Translations under genes and position numbers: made by a program
Source: SSEF01 sp964398485
GTDB taxonomy: Bacteria > Patescibacteriota > Minisyncoccia > Moranbacterales > UBA1568
Direction: 5' to 3'
Length of the DNA stretch: 29,849 nt
Assembly (NCBI GenBank): GCA_964398485.1
Contig: CAYNMD010000011.1
Coordinates: 1-29,849 of the forward strand
Notes under the pieces: generated by a model
Seen by the model: only the letters and a program-made list of their open reading frames with translations
Told to the model about the DNA's origin: nothing
The model's database searches: none
In this document: positions 14,348-22,882 of the stretch, piece after piece
Layout: the number at the start of each line of letters is the position of its first letter
How positions within the stretch are numbered: the first letter of the stretch is position 1

Positions 14348-15520
14348 ATGCTTGATCGGCTGGCACGATGGATAGTTAGATTTAGACCAAAAATTATTTT
14401 TATTGTCAAGGCAATAGGGGGAGCTTTGTTGTTGGTCACGGTTTTTTTCTTGTGCGAACTTTATTTTTTCCCCTGGATGACGGGGAGTAATTGGGCAAAG
14501 AAATGGGGGTTATTGCCAAGCCTGAGCGATCGTACCACTATTGTCGAGCGTCGAGAAACCGTAACCGTAACACAGGATGAGAATTTAGAACGACTTGCAA
14601 CGGAACATGGTTCTATCGTTGTGAGGCTGACCCCGCAATTCTTGCCGGGCCAAAATATTACAACGCCTAATTTATTCTCGAGAGGATTTTTAGGTACTTT
14701 GATTACTAACGATGGTTTTATTGTCACCTACACAGCAGTATCACCACAGAAAGAAAGTTCTTACTTTGTTTGGTTCAATGATGGGACGAAAGACCGTGCT
14801 ACTTTTGTGGGATATGATACTCTGACACAGCTTGCCTATTATCGAGTAGATCGTAGTAATACCGTAGCAGCAGCACTTACTAATTCTGATGATATAAAGC
14901 CAGGTCGTCGTGTAGCGCTTTTGGGCTTGACGCAAGATTTTCGTCCGAGTATTTATTCATCAATTATCGAGCAGAGAGATCAATTTTTTAATCTTTCACC
15001 TCAGACTGTGGCTTCTTCAGAGAAGTGGGAGGGGGTCCTAAAATTGACGATGCTTTCTCAAGAAGGATATCTTGGTGGTCCAGCACTTTTAAATAACGGT
15101 GAGGTAGCTGGCATTGTAGGAAATCGTATACTAGATGGTAAAGCAGATTTTTTCCTTATCCCTGCACGGGTACTGAGAGAATCTCTCGATCGGCTCGTGA
15201 CAGGTAAAGTTGATCGGCCTACCGTAGGTGTTTATTATCTTTCCCTCAATCAGGAGCGAGCAGAGCATCTCGCGCTTCCTCGGAGTCAGGGAGCACTGGT
15301 GTATAGTCCTTCTGGTCGAACGGGACTAGCTGTCCTTGCTGGTTCTTCTGCTGCACGCGCCGGTCTTTTGTATGGAGATATTATTACTCATGTGAACGGG
15401 GAGTTAGTTACGTCCGAACATCCCTTTTCTACCATGATGGGTGTTTTCCATCCTGGCGACCAAGTTCAGTTGACTATTTTAAGAGATGGAACTGAGCGAA
15501 ATATTGATCTTTCATTGTGA
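14348..15520 (+). CDS. HtrA-fold pseudoprotease with PDZ domain
   Basis: A 390-residue protein with one span (about 15-42), an HtrA-like double-barrel region and a PDZ domain (about 295-388; GSSAARAGLLYGDIITHVNG). All three catalytic positions are replaced: GFIVTYTAVS has Ala130 where the protease has the TxxHVV histidine, DTLTQLAYYRV has Gln161 for Asp, and EGYLGGPAL has Leu242 for the GNSGGP serine. Flanking fold motifs are kept and the frame is intact, so it is probably a functional non-enzymatic chaperone, adaptor or sensor rather than a decaying gene. It may bind the same targets as, or assemble with, the active protease at 8347. Confidence 0.9.
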   Translation: MLDRLARWIVRFRPKIIFIVKAIGGALLLVTVFFLCELYFFPWMTGSNWAKKWGLLPSLSDRTTIVERRETVTVTQDENLERLATEHGSIVVRLTPQFLPGQNITTPNLFSRGFLGTLITNDGFIVTYTAVSPQKESSYFVWFNDGTKDRATFVGYDTLTQLAYYRVDRSNTVAAALTNSDDIKPGRRVALLGLTQDFRPSIYSSIIEQRDQFFNLSPQTVASSEKWEGVLKLTMLSQEGYLGGPALLNNGEVAGIVGNRILDGKADFFLIPARVLRESLDRLVTGKVDRPTVGVYYLSLNQERAEHLALPRSQGALVYSPSGRTGLAVLAGSSAARAGLLYGDIITHVNGELVTSEHPFSTMMGVFHPGDQVQLTILRDGTERNIDLSL

Positions 15521-15614
15521 TAGAATGGAAAAGAGTTTGTAGTAAGAATAGGGAATTTATGCTGTTCCCGAGGGTCTGTCTTTTTCAATATTTTTGTTAT
15601 TGATTGAATACTAT

Positions 15615-16853
15615 ATGCGCCAATCTCAGCTTTTTACAAAAACCTCAAAAACTTCGCCAAAAGACGAGGTAGCCAAGAATGCCTCTCTTCTTATTCGAGC
15701 AGGTTTTATCCATAAAGAGATGGCAGGAGTATATGCTTTTCTTCCTTTAGGATTGAGGGTGCTCAATAAAATTATGCAGGTAATTCGGGAAGAGATGAAT
15801 GCTATCGGTGGTCAAGAACTGTCGATGACCGCTCTTCAGGAACGTGAATTGTGGGAAACTACGGATCGTTGGGATGATGCTAAAGTGGATGTGTGGTTTA
15901 AAACTCACCTGAAGAGTGGGACGGAGCTTGGTCTTGGTGCTACCCATGAAGAGCCAGTGACCCGCCTTATGAAGACTCATCTTAGTTCTTATCGAGATTT
16001 GCCAGTTTTGGTGTATCAATTTCAGACCAAATTTCGCAACGAGACTCGTGCTAAGTCAGGTATCATGCGCACTCGAGAGTTTATCATGAAAGATCTCTAT
16101 TCTTTTGCAAAAAACCAAGAAGAGCATGATCGTATTTATGCGGCAGTTCGTGAGGCATACCAGAGAATTTTTGAGCGAGTTGGTTTGGGCACGGTGACGT
16201 ATCAGACTTTTGCTTCGGGTGGGATGTTTAGTAAGTACTCTGAAGAGTTTCAAACAGTGAGTGATGCTGGTGAGGATATCATTTATGTTGATGAAGCGAG
16301 TAAGACGGCTCTCAATGAAGAAGTGTTGAATGATGAGGTTCTTCAGGATCTTGGTTTAGTTCGTGAGCAGCTTGTTGAAAAAAAATCAATTGAGGTAGGA
16401 AATATTTTCCATTTAGGTACTCGTTTTTCGAGTGCTCTTGGACTTTCATTTAAAACAGAAGAAGGTAAGTCGGAAGCGCCTCTTATGGGGTGTTATGGTA
16501 TCGGTCCAGCAAGAGTTATGGGAACTATCGCTGAAGTCCTTTCTGATCAAAAGGGAATAGTTTGGCCAGAGGCTGTGGCACCGTTTCAGGTCCATCTCCT
16601 CTCGCTCGGTGTCAATGAGGTTGCTGATGAACTATATGCTGATCTTCAATCAGCTGGTATTGAAGTGCTCTATGATGATCGTGATACGAGCGCCGGAGAA
16701 AAGTTTGCGGAGAGTGATCTTTTGGGTATTCCGGTAAGAATTATTCTTGGTAAGCGATTGCTGGAAAACGGAAAGGTTGAGATTAAAAAAAGAACGAGTG
16801 ACACTCCTGAGGAGGTAGCTCTTGATTCAGTTGTTACCTGGTTCAAGAAGTAA
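15615..16853 (+). CDS. proS: Prolyl-tRNA synthetase without the editing insert
   Basis: A 412-residue class II synthetase that charges tRNA-Pro. Motif 1 region (GVYAFLPLGLRVLNKI), LGATHEEPVT, motif 2 (KFRNETRAKSGIMRTREFIMKDLYSF) and motif 3 (GCYGIGPARVMGTIAE) are present, followed by the anticodon-binding domain (VHLLSLG...YDDRDTSAGEKFAESDLLG). Standard bacterial ProRS is about 570 residues; here the roughly 180-residue INS domain between motifs 2 and 3, which hydrolyses Ala-tRNA-Pro, is replaced by a linker of about 35 residues. The start ATG 15615 gives MRQSQLFTKTSK; an upstream TTG adds seven residues with no support. Confidence 0.96.
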   Translation: MRQSQLFTKTSKTSPKDEVAKNASLLIRAGFIHKEMAGVYAFLPLGLRVLNKIMQVIREEMNAIGGQELSMTALQERELWETTDRWDDAKVDVWFKTHLKSGTELGLGATHEEPVTRLMKTHLSSYRDLPVLVYQFQTKFRNETRAKSGIMRTREFIMKDLYSFAKNQEEHDRIYAAVREAYQRIFERVGLGTVTYQTFASGGMFSKYSEEFQTVSDAGEDIIYVDEASKTALNEEVLNDEVLQDLGLVREQLVEKKSIEVGNIFHLGTRFSSALGLSFKTEEGKSEAPLMGCYGIGPARVMGTIAEVLSDQKGIVWPEAVAPFQVHLLSLGVNEVADELYADLQSAGIEVLYDDRDTSAGEKFAESDLLGIPVRIILGKRLLENGKVEIKKRTSDTPEEVALDSVVTWFKK

Positions 16854-16856
16854 TTT

Positions 16857-17588
16857 ATGTCTCAATCGACACAAACAAAGAGTGACCAAATGAAGGAACG
16901 TATTATTATCTCACTTGGTGGATCACTTCTCGTCCCGGAATCAATTGATGCTGTTTTTGTTGCAAATTTTAAAAAGTTTATTGTTGAGCATATTGAAGCA
17001 GGGTATCATTTTATTTTGGTGACTGGCGGTGGTAAGACCGCTAGGAGGTATATTGAAGCCGCAGCTACGGTTACAGAAATTAATGATGAAGATAAGGACT
17101 GGCTCGGCATTCATGCGACAAGAATGAACGCGCATCTGGTCCGAACTATTTTTCGTGAGTATGCTCATCCACGGATTAATACCAACCCACATGATCTTGA
17201 AGATTTTTATGCTGTTAAAGAACCAATAATGGTAGCGGCTGGCTGGCGCCCGGGGCGGTCAACTGATTATGCAGCGGTAGTTTTGGGAAAATATCTTGGT
17301 ATAAAGCGAGTCATTAATCTTTCCAATATCGAGCGGGTATATGACAAGGATCCGCGTGCTCACGCTGATGCTATTTCCTATGATTCCTTATCCTGGAAAG
17401 ATTTTCGGAAAATTGTGGGGGATGAGTGGAATCCAGGTATGAATACCCCTTTCGACCCGATAGCTTCTCAGATGGCGGAAGAGGAGGGTATGGAGGTAGC
17501 CGTACTTCATGGTGGAGATTTGGAAAATGTTTCAAAGTATATTAGTGGAAAAAAATTTATCGGGACAGTAATTCGTGACAAAAAGTAG
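16857..17588 (+). CDS. pyrH: UMP kinase, archaeal-like type
   Basis: This 243-residue amino-acid-kinase-fold protein phosphorylates UMP to UDP. Motifs: IIISLGGSLLVPESID at the N-terminus, VTGGGKTARRYIEAA for the phosphate loop, WLGIHATRMNAHLVR, AAGWRPGRSTDYAAVVLG and NLSNIERVYDKDP. The SLGG...PE.ID start and the GGWxPGxSTD-like loop resemble archaeal UMP kinases more than the usual bacterial PyrH. It starts three bases after proS; ATG 16890 (MKERIIIS) is an equally plausible start, removing an 11-residue polar leader. Confidence 0.88.
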   Translation: MSQSTQTKSDQMKERIIISLGGSLLVPESIDAVFVANFKKFIVEHIEAGYHFILVTGGGKTARRYIEAAATVTEINDEDKDWLGIHATRMNAHLVRTIFREYAHPRINTNPHDLEDFYAVKEPIMVAAGWRPGRSTDYAAVVLGKYLGIKRVINLSNIERVYDKDPRAHADAISYDSLSWKDFRKIVGDEWNPGMNTPFDPIASQMAEEEGMEVAVLHGGDLENVSKYISGKKFIGTVIRDKK

Positions 17589-17593
17589 TCGAT

Positions 17594-18547
17594 ATGGGGA
17601 TCGAAAAAGTAATACTAGCCTCGCCACGCGGGTTCTGTGCCGGAGTAACTCGAGCAGTAAAAGCTGTGGAAGACACACTGGAAATTTTTGGTCCACCGGT
17701 TTATGTCAAACACGAGATTGTGCATAATCAATCAGTAGTAAAACGGTTAGCTGATTTAGGGGCGGTGACCATCGAGGATCTTGCCGAAGTCCCAGAAGGG
17801 TCGGTAGTAGTTTTTTCGGCCCATGGATCACCTCGAGCTCATTATGAAGAGGCTGCGAAGCGTCAGCTGAGACTCATTGATGCTACGTGTCCTTTGGTTA
17901 CCAAGGTTCATCTGGAGTTTCAGCGCTATATAAAGGATGGATATCAGATTATCTATATTGGGCACAAAGGACACCCTGAAGGGGTAGGGGTGTTAGGGGA
18001 ATTGCCCGATCTTGAAGTACCCCTCGTTGAAACAGTGAGTGATGTGGAGCTTTTGAATCTCCCCAGTGCAGAAAAAATGATTTATTTAACTCAGACTACT
18101 CTTTCTCTTGATGATACAAAAGAGGTTATTGATGCGCTCAAGAAAAAGTATCCCCAGATCATTTCCCCGCCACTTCAGGATATCTGTTATGCAACAACCA
18201 ATCGCCAGGAGGCGGTAAAGGAACTTGCTCGGCAGGTCGATTTTGTTTTGGTTGTTGGTTCAAAAGCTTCATCAAATTCAAATCGTTTAGCTGAGACAGC
18301 TCGGAGCTCTGGAATTCGTGCAGAACTTGTCGAGGGAGTTCAGTCTCTTAAAGAGGAATGGTTTAGTGATGTACGGCGAATGGGAATTACTGCGGGTGCG
18401 AGTGCACCAGAAGATTTAGTCCAGTCAATGGTAAAGTATTTTTCAGAGAGGGGTGCAACTGTGGAAGAACTCATCGTAAAGCCAGAGACTATGAAATTTG
18501 CTGAACCACTGGAGCTTATGCATATTAAGAGAGAACAAAAGACATAA
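17594..18547 (+). CDS. ispH: IspH, 4-hydroxy-3-methylbut-2-enyl diphosphate reductase
   Basis: A 317-residue [4Fe-4S] enzyme for the last step of the MEP isoprenoid route, producing IPP and DMAPP. Cluster cysteines C15 (PRGFCAGV), C99 (DATCPLV) and C198 (QDICYATTNRQ) are present, with substrate residues H44, H77 (SAHGSP), H127/E129 (HKGHPEG), and the later VGSKASSNSNRL and GASAPEDL motifs. It needs clusters from a system like the SUF operon at 129-5492 and reduced ferredoxin or flavodoxin. No other MEP gene is in the window. It lies five bases after pyrH. Confidence 0.97.
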   Translation: MGIEKVILASPRGFCAGVTRAVKAVEDTLEIFGPPVYVKHEIVHNQSVVKRLADLGAVTIEDLAEVPEGSVVVFSAHGSPRAHYEEAAKRQLRLIDATCPLVTKVHLEFQRYIKDGYQIIYIGHKGHPEGVGVLGELPDLEVPLVETVSDVELLNLPSAEKMIYLTQTTLSLDDTKEVIDALKKKYPQIISPPLQDICYATTNRQEAVKELARQVDFVLVVGSKASSNSNRLAETARSSGIRAELVEGVQSLKEEWFSDVRRMGITAGASAPEDLVQSMVKYFSERGATVEELIVKPETMKFAEPLELMHIKREQKT

Positions 18548-18552
18548 ACCGT

Positions 18553-19668
18553 ATGCGTATAGCGGTACAAGTGAGTGATCTGGATCATGCACGGATCGAT
18601 GGGACGCGAGTCTATTTACTGGAGCTTTTGAAGCGCTTCGGGAAACTTGATACGAATGATGAATTCCTGCTCTACCATAGAGGGCAATTTAACCCGGCAC
18701 TTACTCCTCCAAGTTTTCCTCATTACACTATACAGTCGCTTCCCTTTCCCAAAGCCTGGATGCAGACAAGGTTTACCTGGGAAATGTTCCGGCACACCCC
18801 AGAAAAACTTTTCTTGCCGATTCAAGCAGCACCGGTTTTTCTTCCGAGATTTGTTGAAGTTATAGCTACTATTCATGACCTTGCCTGGAAACGCTACCCG
18901 GATACTTTTCCTGCGAGGGATCGGTGGAAGCTTGATTTTATGCTTGAGACAGTATTGCGGCAGGCAGACAAACTCATTGCTGTTTCGGCGTCGACGAAGC
19001 GTGATCTTTTGGAGTTTTTTCCTCATGTACCAGAATCAAAAATTAGAGTTATTCACCACGGTTTCGATAGGGATTTTTTTGGGAATAAGCTTTCTGAAGC
19101 TGAGCTTTCTGAGGGGCTGAGGAACTTTCAGCTTACAGCGAAAAATTATTTTCTCTACGTTGGAGCTCTTCAGCCGCGTAAGAATTTGATTCGACTTATC
19201 CAAGCTTTTGAAATAATGAAGCGAAGATATCCCGAGTCTAAGCTCGTTCTTGCAGGAGAAGCGGCTTGGCTCTCAAGTGATATTCTGGCTGCAAGAGAGC
19301 GGAGTAAGTACCATGATGATATTATTTTGACTGGCCGAGTATCATTTCGAGATCTGCGTACTCTGTACCAGGGGGCACGAGCCTTTCTGTTTCCGTCACT
19401 GTATGAGGGCTTTGGGATTCCTCTTCTCGAGGCTTTTGCATCAGGAACTCCGGTACTGACAGCAGATAATTCGAGTTTGCGTGAGGTGGCTGGGGGCGGA
19501 GCACTCTATGTCGATGCAGTGAATATTGATGATATAGCCGAGAAGATGTGTTTACTGTGGCAGGATAAAGTGTTGCAACAGGGCCTGGTTCAAGCAGGGC
19601 AGGGGCAACTTGAGCAATTTTCTTGGAACAAATGTGCTGAGGAAACGTTGAGGTATATTCAGGAGTAA
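18553..19668 (+). CDS. GT4-family glycosyltransferase
   Basis: A 371-residue GT-B enzyme. The acceptor half starts MRIAVQVSDLDHARIDGTRV and the donor half carries YVGALQPRKNLIRLIQAF and SLYEGFGIPLLEAFASGTPV, the EX7E motif of GT4 retaining enzymes that use nucleotide sugars. Substrates cannot be told from sequence. It probably acts at the inner membrane face on lipid carriers or envelope glycans. It sits five bases after ispH, so it is in the proS-pyrH-ispH transcript. Confidence 0.93.
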   Translation: MRIAVQVSDLDHARIDGTRVYLLELLKRFGKLDTNDEFLLYHRGQFNPALTPPSFPHYTIQSLPFPKAWMQTRFTWEMFRHTPEKLFLPIQAAPVFLPRFVEVIATIHDLAWKRYPDTFPARDRWKLDFMLETVLRQADKLIAVSASTKRDLLEFFPHVPESKIRVIHHGFDRDFFGNKLSEAELSEGLRNFQLTAKNYFLYVGALQPRKNLIRLIQAFEIMKRRYPESKLVLAGEAAWLSSDILAARERSKYHDDIILTGRVSFRDLRTLYQGARAFLFPSLYEGFGIPLLEAFASGTPVLTADNSSLREVAGGGALYVDAVNIDDIAEKMCLLWQDKVLQQGLVQAGQGQLEQFSWNKCAEETLRYIQE

Positions 19669-19671
19669 ACC

Positions 19672-19700
19672 TTGCTGCTTTCAAAAAATTGTGTCATACT
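19672..19700 (+). promoter_or_regulatory. Possible ABC-F gene promoter
   Basis: TTGCTG (19672-19677), 17-base spacer, CATACT (19695-19700), right after the glycosyltransferase stop codon. The predicted leader of about 100 bases is the longest in the window. The -10 is weak, so support is moderate. Confidence 0.4.
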
Positions 19701-19706
19701 ACTTTC

Positions 19707-19729
19707 GCCGTTTTCCGGCATTTTTATTT
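19707..19729 (+). terminator. Weak terminator-like hairpin in the ABC-F leader
   Basis: GCCG (19707-19710) pairs with CGGC (19716-19719) over a TTTTC loop, followed by ATTTTTATTT. It could end the upstream transcript, or act as an attenuator just after the proposed promoter. The stem is only four base pairs. Confidence 0.35.
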
Positions 19730-19763
19730 ACAAGCGAAGTGGGTGGAACACTCTCATTTCCAA

Positions 19764-19805
19764 ATGGAATGCAGTAATCAAAGAGTGGATGCGTTTTATT
19801 TGTGA
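19764..19805 (+). CDS. Possible 13-residue leader peptide
   Basis: ATG 19764 opens a 13-codon frame (MECSNQRVDAFYL) ending in TGA three bases before the ABC-F start. No ribosome site is seen. ABC-F genes are often controlled by translated leaders, which is the only reason to list it; it may be chance. Confidence 0.15.
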   Translation: MECSNQRVDAFYL

Positions 19806-19808
19806 TCT

Positions 19809-21266
19809 ATGGCACGCGACAACGTCGTTTTACGATTTGATAATGTCAGTTTTGAATATCGTCACGGAAAACCTATTCTCGATGGGGTAAGTTTTAGCTT
19901 GCGCCGCGGGGCCAAATTTACTTTGATGGGTCAGAATGGAGCGGGAAAGAGTTCCCTGTTCAAACTCCTCACTGGTGAACTAAAGCCTATGGAAGGGCGG
20001 ATATCGCTCGATTCAGACAGTACGGTAGCTATTGCAAGACAGGTTATTCCTCGTGAAGAACTTGATCTTTCGGTGAAAGATTTTTTTGCTCGCTATACTA
20101 ATGCTCCAGACTGGGAACTCCCCAGGAAGATTCAAGAGGTGCTCGAGGTGGTGCATCTCGCGGCAACCGATCTCGAGAAAAAAATCCGCCAGTTTTCTGG
20201 TGGCCAGCAGGCTCGACTTCTCCTTGCATCAGCTCTGATTCAAGAGCCAGACATTCTCCTTCTTGATGAGCCGACCAATAATCTTGACGCTGAGGGTATT
20301 GCTCATTTGACCCAGTTTCTCATTGAGTACGAAAAGACCTGCCTCGTGATTTCTCATGATGCTGACTTTCTTAACGCTTTTACTGAAGGCGTGCTCTATC
20401 TCGATGTTTTTACGCATACACTCGAGCAGTATACCGGTGACTACTATACGGTGGTTGAGGAAATTGCCAAGCGTATCGAAAAAGAACAGCGTGAGAATGT
20501 TCGTTTGGAACGGACTATCCAAGAAAAGAAAGATCAGGCCAACGTGTTCGCCAATAAGGGCGGAAAGCTTCGAGCGGTAGCAAAGCGGATGCGTACGCTC
20601 GCTGATGAACTCGAAGAGAATAAAGTAGATATTCGCCGTGAGGATAAGACACTTTCGCCTTTTGCTATTGAGTGTAGCGATATCGTCGGGCCGATTATTG
20701 ATATCAAAACCGTTTCTGTGCAGGGGATGTATGGTCCGGCCGTAAAGCAGGTCAATAAGATCTTGAAACGAAACACTCATCTTTTGGTAACGGGACCGAA
20801 TGGTATTGGAAAGAGTACCTTCCTTGAATCACTTGCTCGCGGAGACCAAGAGCGAGCAGTGATCACGTCAGGGGTTAAGGTAGGATACTATCGCCAGGAC
20901 TTCTCGAGTCTTGATTTTGATAAGACTGTAGGGGAAGAACTTATGGCGGTAATGCAAGACAAAAATATGGAACTCGTCTATCAGACTGCAGCTAAGTTTC
21001 TTATACCAGCGGAACTCGTCAAAAACAAGGTGGAAAGTCTCTCTGAAGGACAAAAGGGACTTCTGATGCTCGCTAGACTTTATGTAGAGAAGCCTGAACT
21101 ACTTATTCTTGATGAACCAACCAACCATATTAATTTTCGCCATGTCCCAGTAATGGCGGAGGCATTTAATAACTATAAGGGAACCATGATCTTGGTTTCT
21201 CACGTTCCTGATTTTGTTGCTAGCATCCGTATTGATGAAGTACTTGACCTTGCTGAGTTAAGCTAG
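19809..21266 (+). CDS. ABC-F family ATPase (ribosome-associated)
   Basis: A 485-residue protein with two ABC cassettes in one chain and no membrane span, the layout of ABC-F translation factors. First cassette: GQNGAGKS (41-48), FSGGQQ (129-134), LLLDEPTNNLD (150-160). A charged linker (about 215-290) would reach the ribosomal P-site region. Second cassette: GPNGIGKS (329-336), LSEGQKG (411-417, Gly to Glu in the signature) and LDEPTNHINF (the usual NHLD reads NHIN). Members relieve stalled ribosomes or protect them from antibiotics; which applies here is not clear from sequence. It is convergent with the minus-strand cluster that follows. Confidence 0.92.
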   Translation: MARDNVVLRFDNVSFEYRHGKPILDGVSFSLRRGAKFTLMGQNGAGKSSLFKLLTGELKPMEGRISLDSDSTVAIARQVIPREELDLSVKDFFARYTNAPDWELPRKIQEVLEVVHLAATDLEKKIRQFSGGQQARLLLASALIQEPDILLLDEPTNNLDAEGIAHLTQFLIEYEKTCLVISHDADFLNAFTEGVLYLDVFTHTLEQYTGDYYTVVEEIAKRIEKEQRENVRLERTIQEKKDQANVFANKGGKLRAVAKRMRTLADELEENKVDIRREDKTLSPFAIECSDIVGPIIDIKTVSVQGMYGPAVKQVNKILKRNTHLLVTGPNGIGKSTFLESLARGDQERAVITSGVKVGYYRQDFSSLDFDKTVGEELMAVMQDKNMELVYQTAAKFLIPAELVKNKVESLSEGQKGLLMLARLYVEKPELLILDEPTNHINFRHVPVMAEAFNNYKGTMILVSHVPDFVASIRIDEVLDLAELS

Positions 21267-21278
21267 GGATTAAAAAAT

Positions 21279-21719
21279 CTAGAGAGACTCATCGATAAGC
21301 CAGCGCCAGAGAAAAAAGCTGAGTCCGGTGTAGAGAGAAAAGAAAAGAGCCCCGCCAATAAAAGAGAAGTGTACGAGTGCTAGGAGGGTAAGAATGAGTA
21401 CAAAAAGCCATCCTGCAATAATGGCAGGAAGCCAAATTTTCTTGGGTACATCGAAATGAGCTATCGATGTTTCCTGGCGGAGTTTGAGGGTAGCCATGGT
21501 ACCAAGGAGGAGCCAGAAAAAGTATTGAGCTAAAGAAAGACGTGCAAGGACAAAGGTAGGAAGAAGCATTTCTAGAGTGAAGAGGGCAAAGAAACTGAGC
21601 CACAACACTACCATAAGTTCTGAGAGGAGAAGAGTGATAATAGAGAGGAGCCCATTCTGTTTGAGGTGATTGGTCCAATCAAGAATCTTTTGAGAAAATA
21701 TCATAGACACGATTATCAT
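21279..21719 (-). CDS. Four-span membrane protein of unknown function
   Basis: A 146-residue protein with about four spans, the loop LKLRQETSIAHFDVPKK between spans two and three, and a short charged C-terminus (WRWLIDESL). No family is recognised. Its ATG (21719-21717) is directly adjacent to the stop of the gene before it, so translation is probably coupled; ATG 21704 is an alternative. It is the last gene of the minus-strand membrane cluster, and no clear terminator follows. Confidence 0.75.
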   Translation of the reverse strand: MIIVSMIFSQKILDWTNHLKQNGLLSIITLLLSELMVVLWLSFFALFTLEMLLPTFVLARLSLAQYFFWLLLGTMATLKLRQETSIAHFDVPKKIWLPAIIAGWLFVLILTLLALVHFSFIGGALFFSLYTGLSFFLWRWLIDESL

Positions 21720-22880
21720 CTAATTGGATGAGGCGAGTCCAAAGCGCTCGAGGAGACGTTGTTTGATTTTGGCAAGTAGGCGATGGGCGTTTTCTAGTGT
21801 AACGTGGGTATCAAATATTACGCGCATCGTTTTGATTTCAATAGGTTGATTGGTATCTTGACCAAAAACAAATTCGTAGCTATAGCCTAAATTATCCTTG
21901 AAAGAATCGATAGTAGCTGTGCACGAATATGATCGGGGAAAGAGGTTTTTTTGTAAATCGCAGTCGATATATTCGGTGGCATCTTCGGCATGGATAGTAA
22001 TAGGGGTTTGCTCTCCAAGAAGAAATTTGAGATAAGTTGGATCAAGTACGGCTCGGAGATGTCCTTGATCAATTATGAACACGGTGTTGCTGCTGGTATC
22101 TTCAAAGAGGGTGCCTTCACTGTAGGGTGTATTGAGGAGAATAATGCGGCCACGTTTATAAATACCAAGCTCTTCTTCACTCACAGCCTTAACATCTTCA
22201 AAACGATAACCTAGGGCGAGGAATATTTCAGCACTTCCTACTGGCCTCATTTCTGTTTCGCTCGTAATGATGTACACGCCATCTGCAAATGAGAGCAAGG
22301 AACCAATACGGAAGCCAATGGGATTTTCTCCTTTGGTGTAGATATTGAAGATGGCAGTATCTGCTTTGGCAATAGTGTGTCCTTCTGGGTAGCGTGATTG
22401 GTAGGCTGCTTCGCTAATGAAGGGAATGAGGGTATTATCCTGGAGGAGATAATACGTATTGCTAATCTGATAAATAGTTGGATTGGGGGAGGCAGTGATT
22501 GGTTCTCCTCTTGGGAGGAAGGCAGCTCGATTGGCTCGACGAAGCGTAGTTGTGATTGATTCCGGTAGAGAAGAATCGTGTTCGAGGGTAATACGGAAAT
22601 CTATAGAAGAAAAATCACCAAGATGGCTGGCAAAAGCGGTAACTGTCGATGTGGGGGCGATTTTCCCATTGATTGTAAAATCTGGATTAGCACCCGAAGA
22701 GAATTCGAGGTCAGCGAGTTTCAATGAGCTTGGTTCGTTGAGATCAAGAAAATGAACAATCCGAGGGAAAAGGACAGAGAGTGAAAAAAGCACGCCGCCA
22801 GAAACCATGCCTATCCAAAGAAGGAGACGAAGTTTTTGATAGAGAACAATCTGTTGTGGTGAGAGTGTTGGGAGCACCAT
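21720..22880 (-). CDS. Anchored extracytoplasmic protein with beta-rich repeats
   Basis: A 386-residue protein with a cytosolic N-terminus, one span (about 17-40) and a large outer region. The middle holds loosely repeated units of the form hydrophobic strand, YxLxxG or YIITSET, then xPxxSxxxFxxLGY (for example IYQISNTYYLLQDNTLIPFI, GVYIITSETEMRPVGSAEIF and NTVFIIDQGHLRAVLDPTYL). Similar units occur in surface proteins of CPR bacteria and actinobacteria. Two cysteines (CDLQKNLFPRSYSC) could form a disulfide. Function is unknown; the link to the glycosyltransferase two bases upstream suggests a surface glycoprotein or its assembly factor. Confidence 0.75.
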   Translation of the reverse strand: MVLPTLSPQQIVLYQKLRLLLWIGMVSGGVLFSLSVLFPRIVHFLDLNEPSSLKLADLEFSSGANPDFTINGKIAPTSTVTAFASHLGDFSSIDFRITLEHDSSLPESITTTLRRANRAAFLPRGEPITASPNPTIYQISNTYYLLQDNTLIPFISEAAYQSRYPEGHTIAKADTAIFNIYTKGENPIGFRIGSLLSFADGVYIITSETEMRPVGSAEIFLALGYRFEDVKAVSEEELGIYKRGRIILLNTPYSEGTLFEDTSSNTVFIIDQGHLRAVLDPTYLKFLLGEQTPITIHAEDATEYIDCDLQKNLFPRSYSCTATIDSFKDNLGYSYEFVFGQDTNQPIEIKTMRVIFDTHVTLENAHRLLAKIKQRLLERFGLASSN

Positions 22881-22882
22881 AG

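Noticed and set aside
15551..15569. Hairpin GGGAA/TTCCC ahead of proS as a terminator or T-box-like element
   Set aside because: Five base pairs without a proper T-run, and no T-box sequence; nothing supports a riboswitch in this short gap.
16857..17588. Isopentenyl phosphate kinase, suggested by the neighbouring ispH gene
   Set aside because: The conserved GSFGH histidine motif of that enzyme is missing; the loop reads VTGGGKTARR and the overall motifs fit UMP kinase.
21263..21282. Shared terminator between the convergent ABC-F and membrane-protein genes
   Set aside because: Only GATT/AATC pairs cleanly with a poor outer stem; too weak to call although a terminator is expected here.
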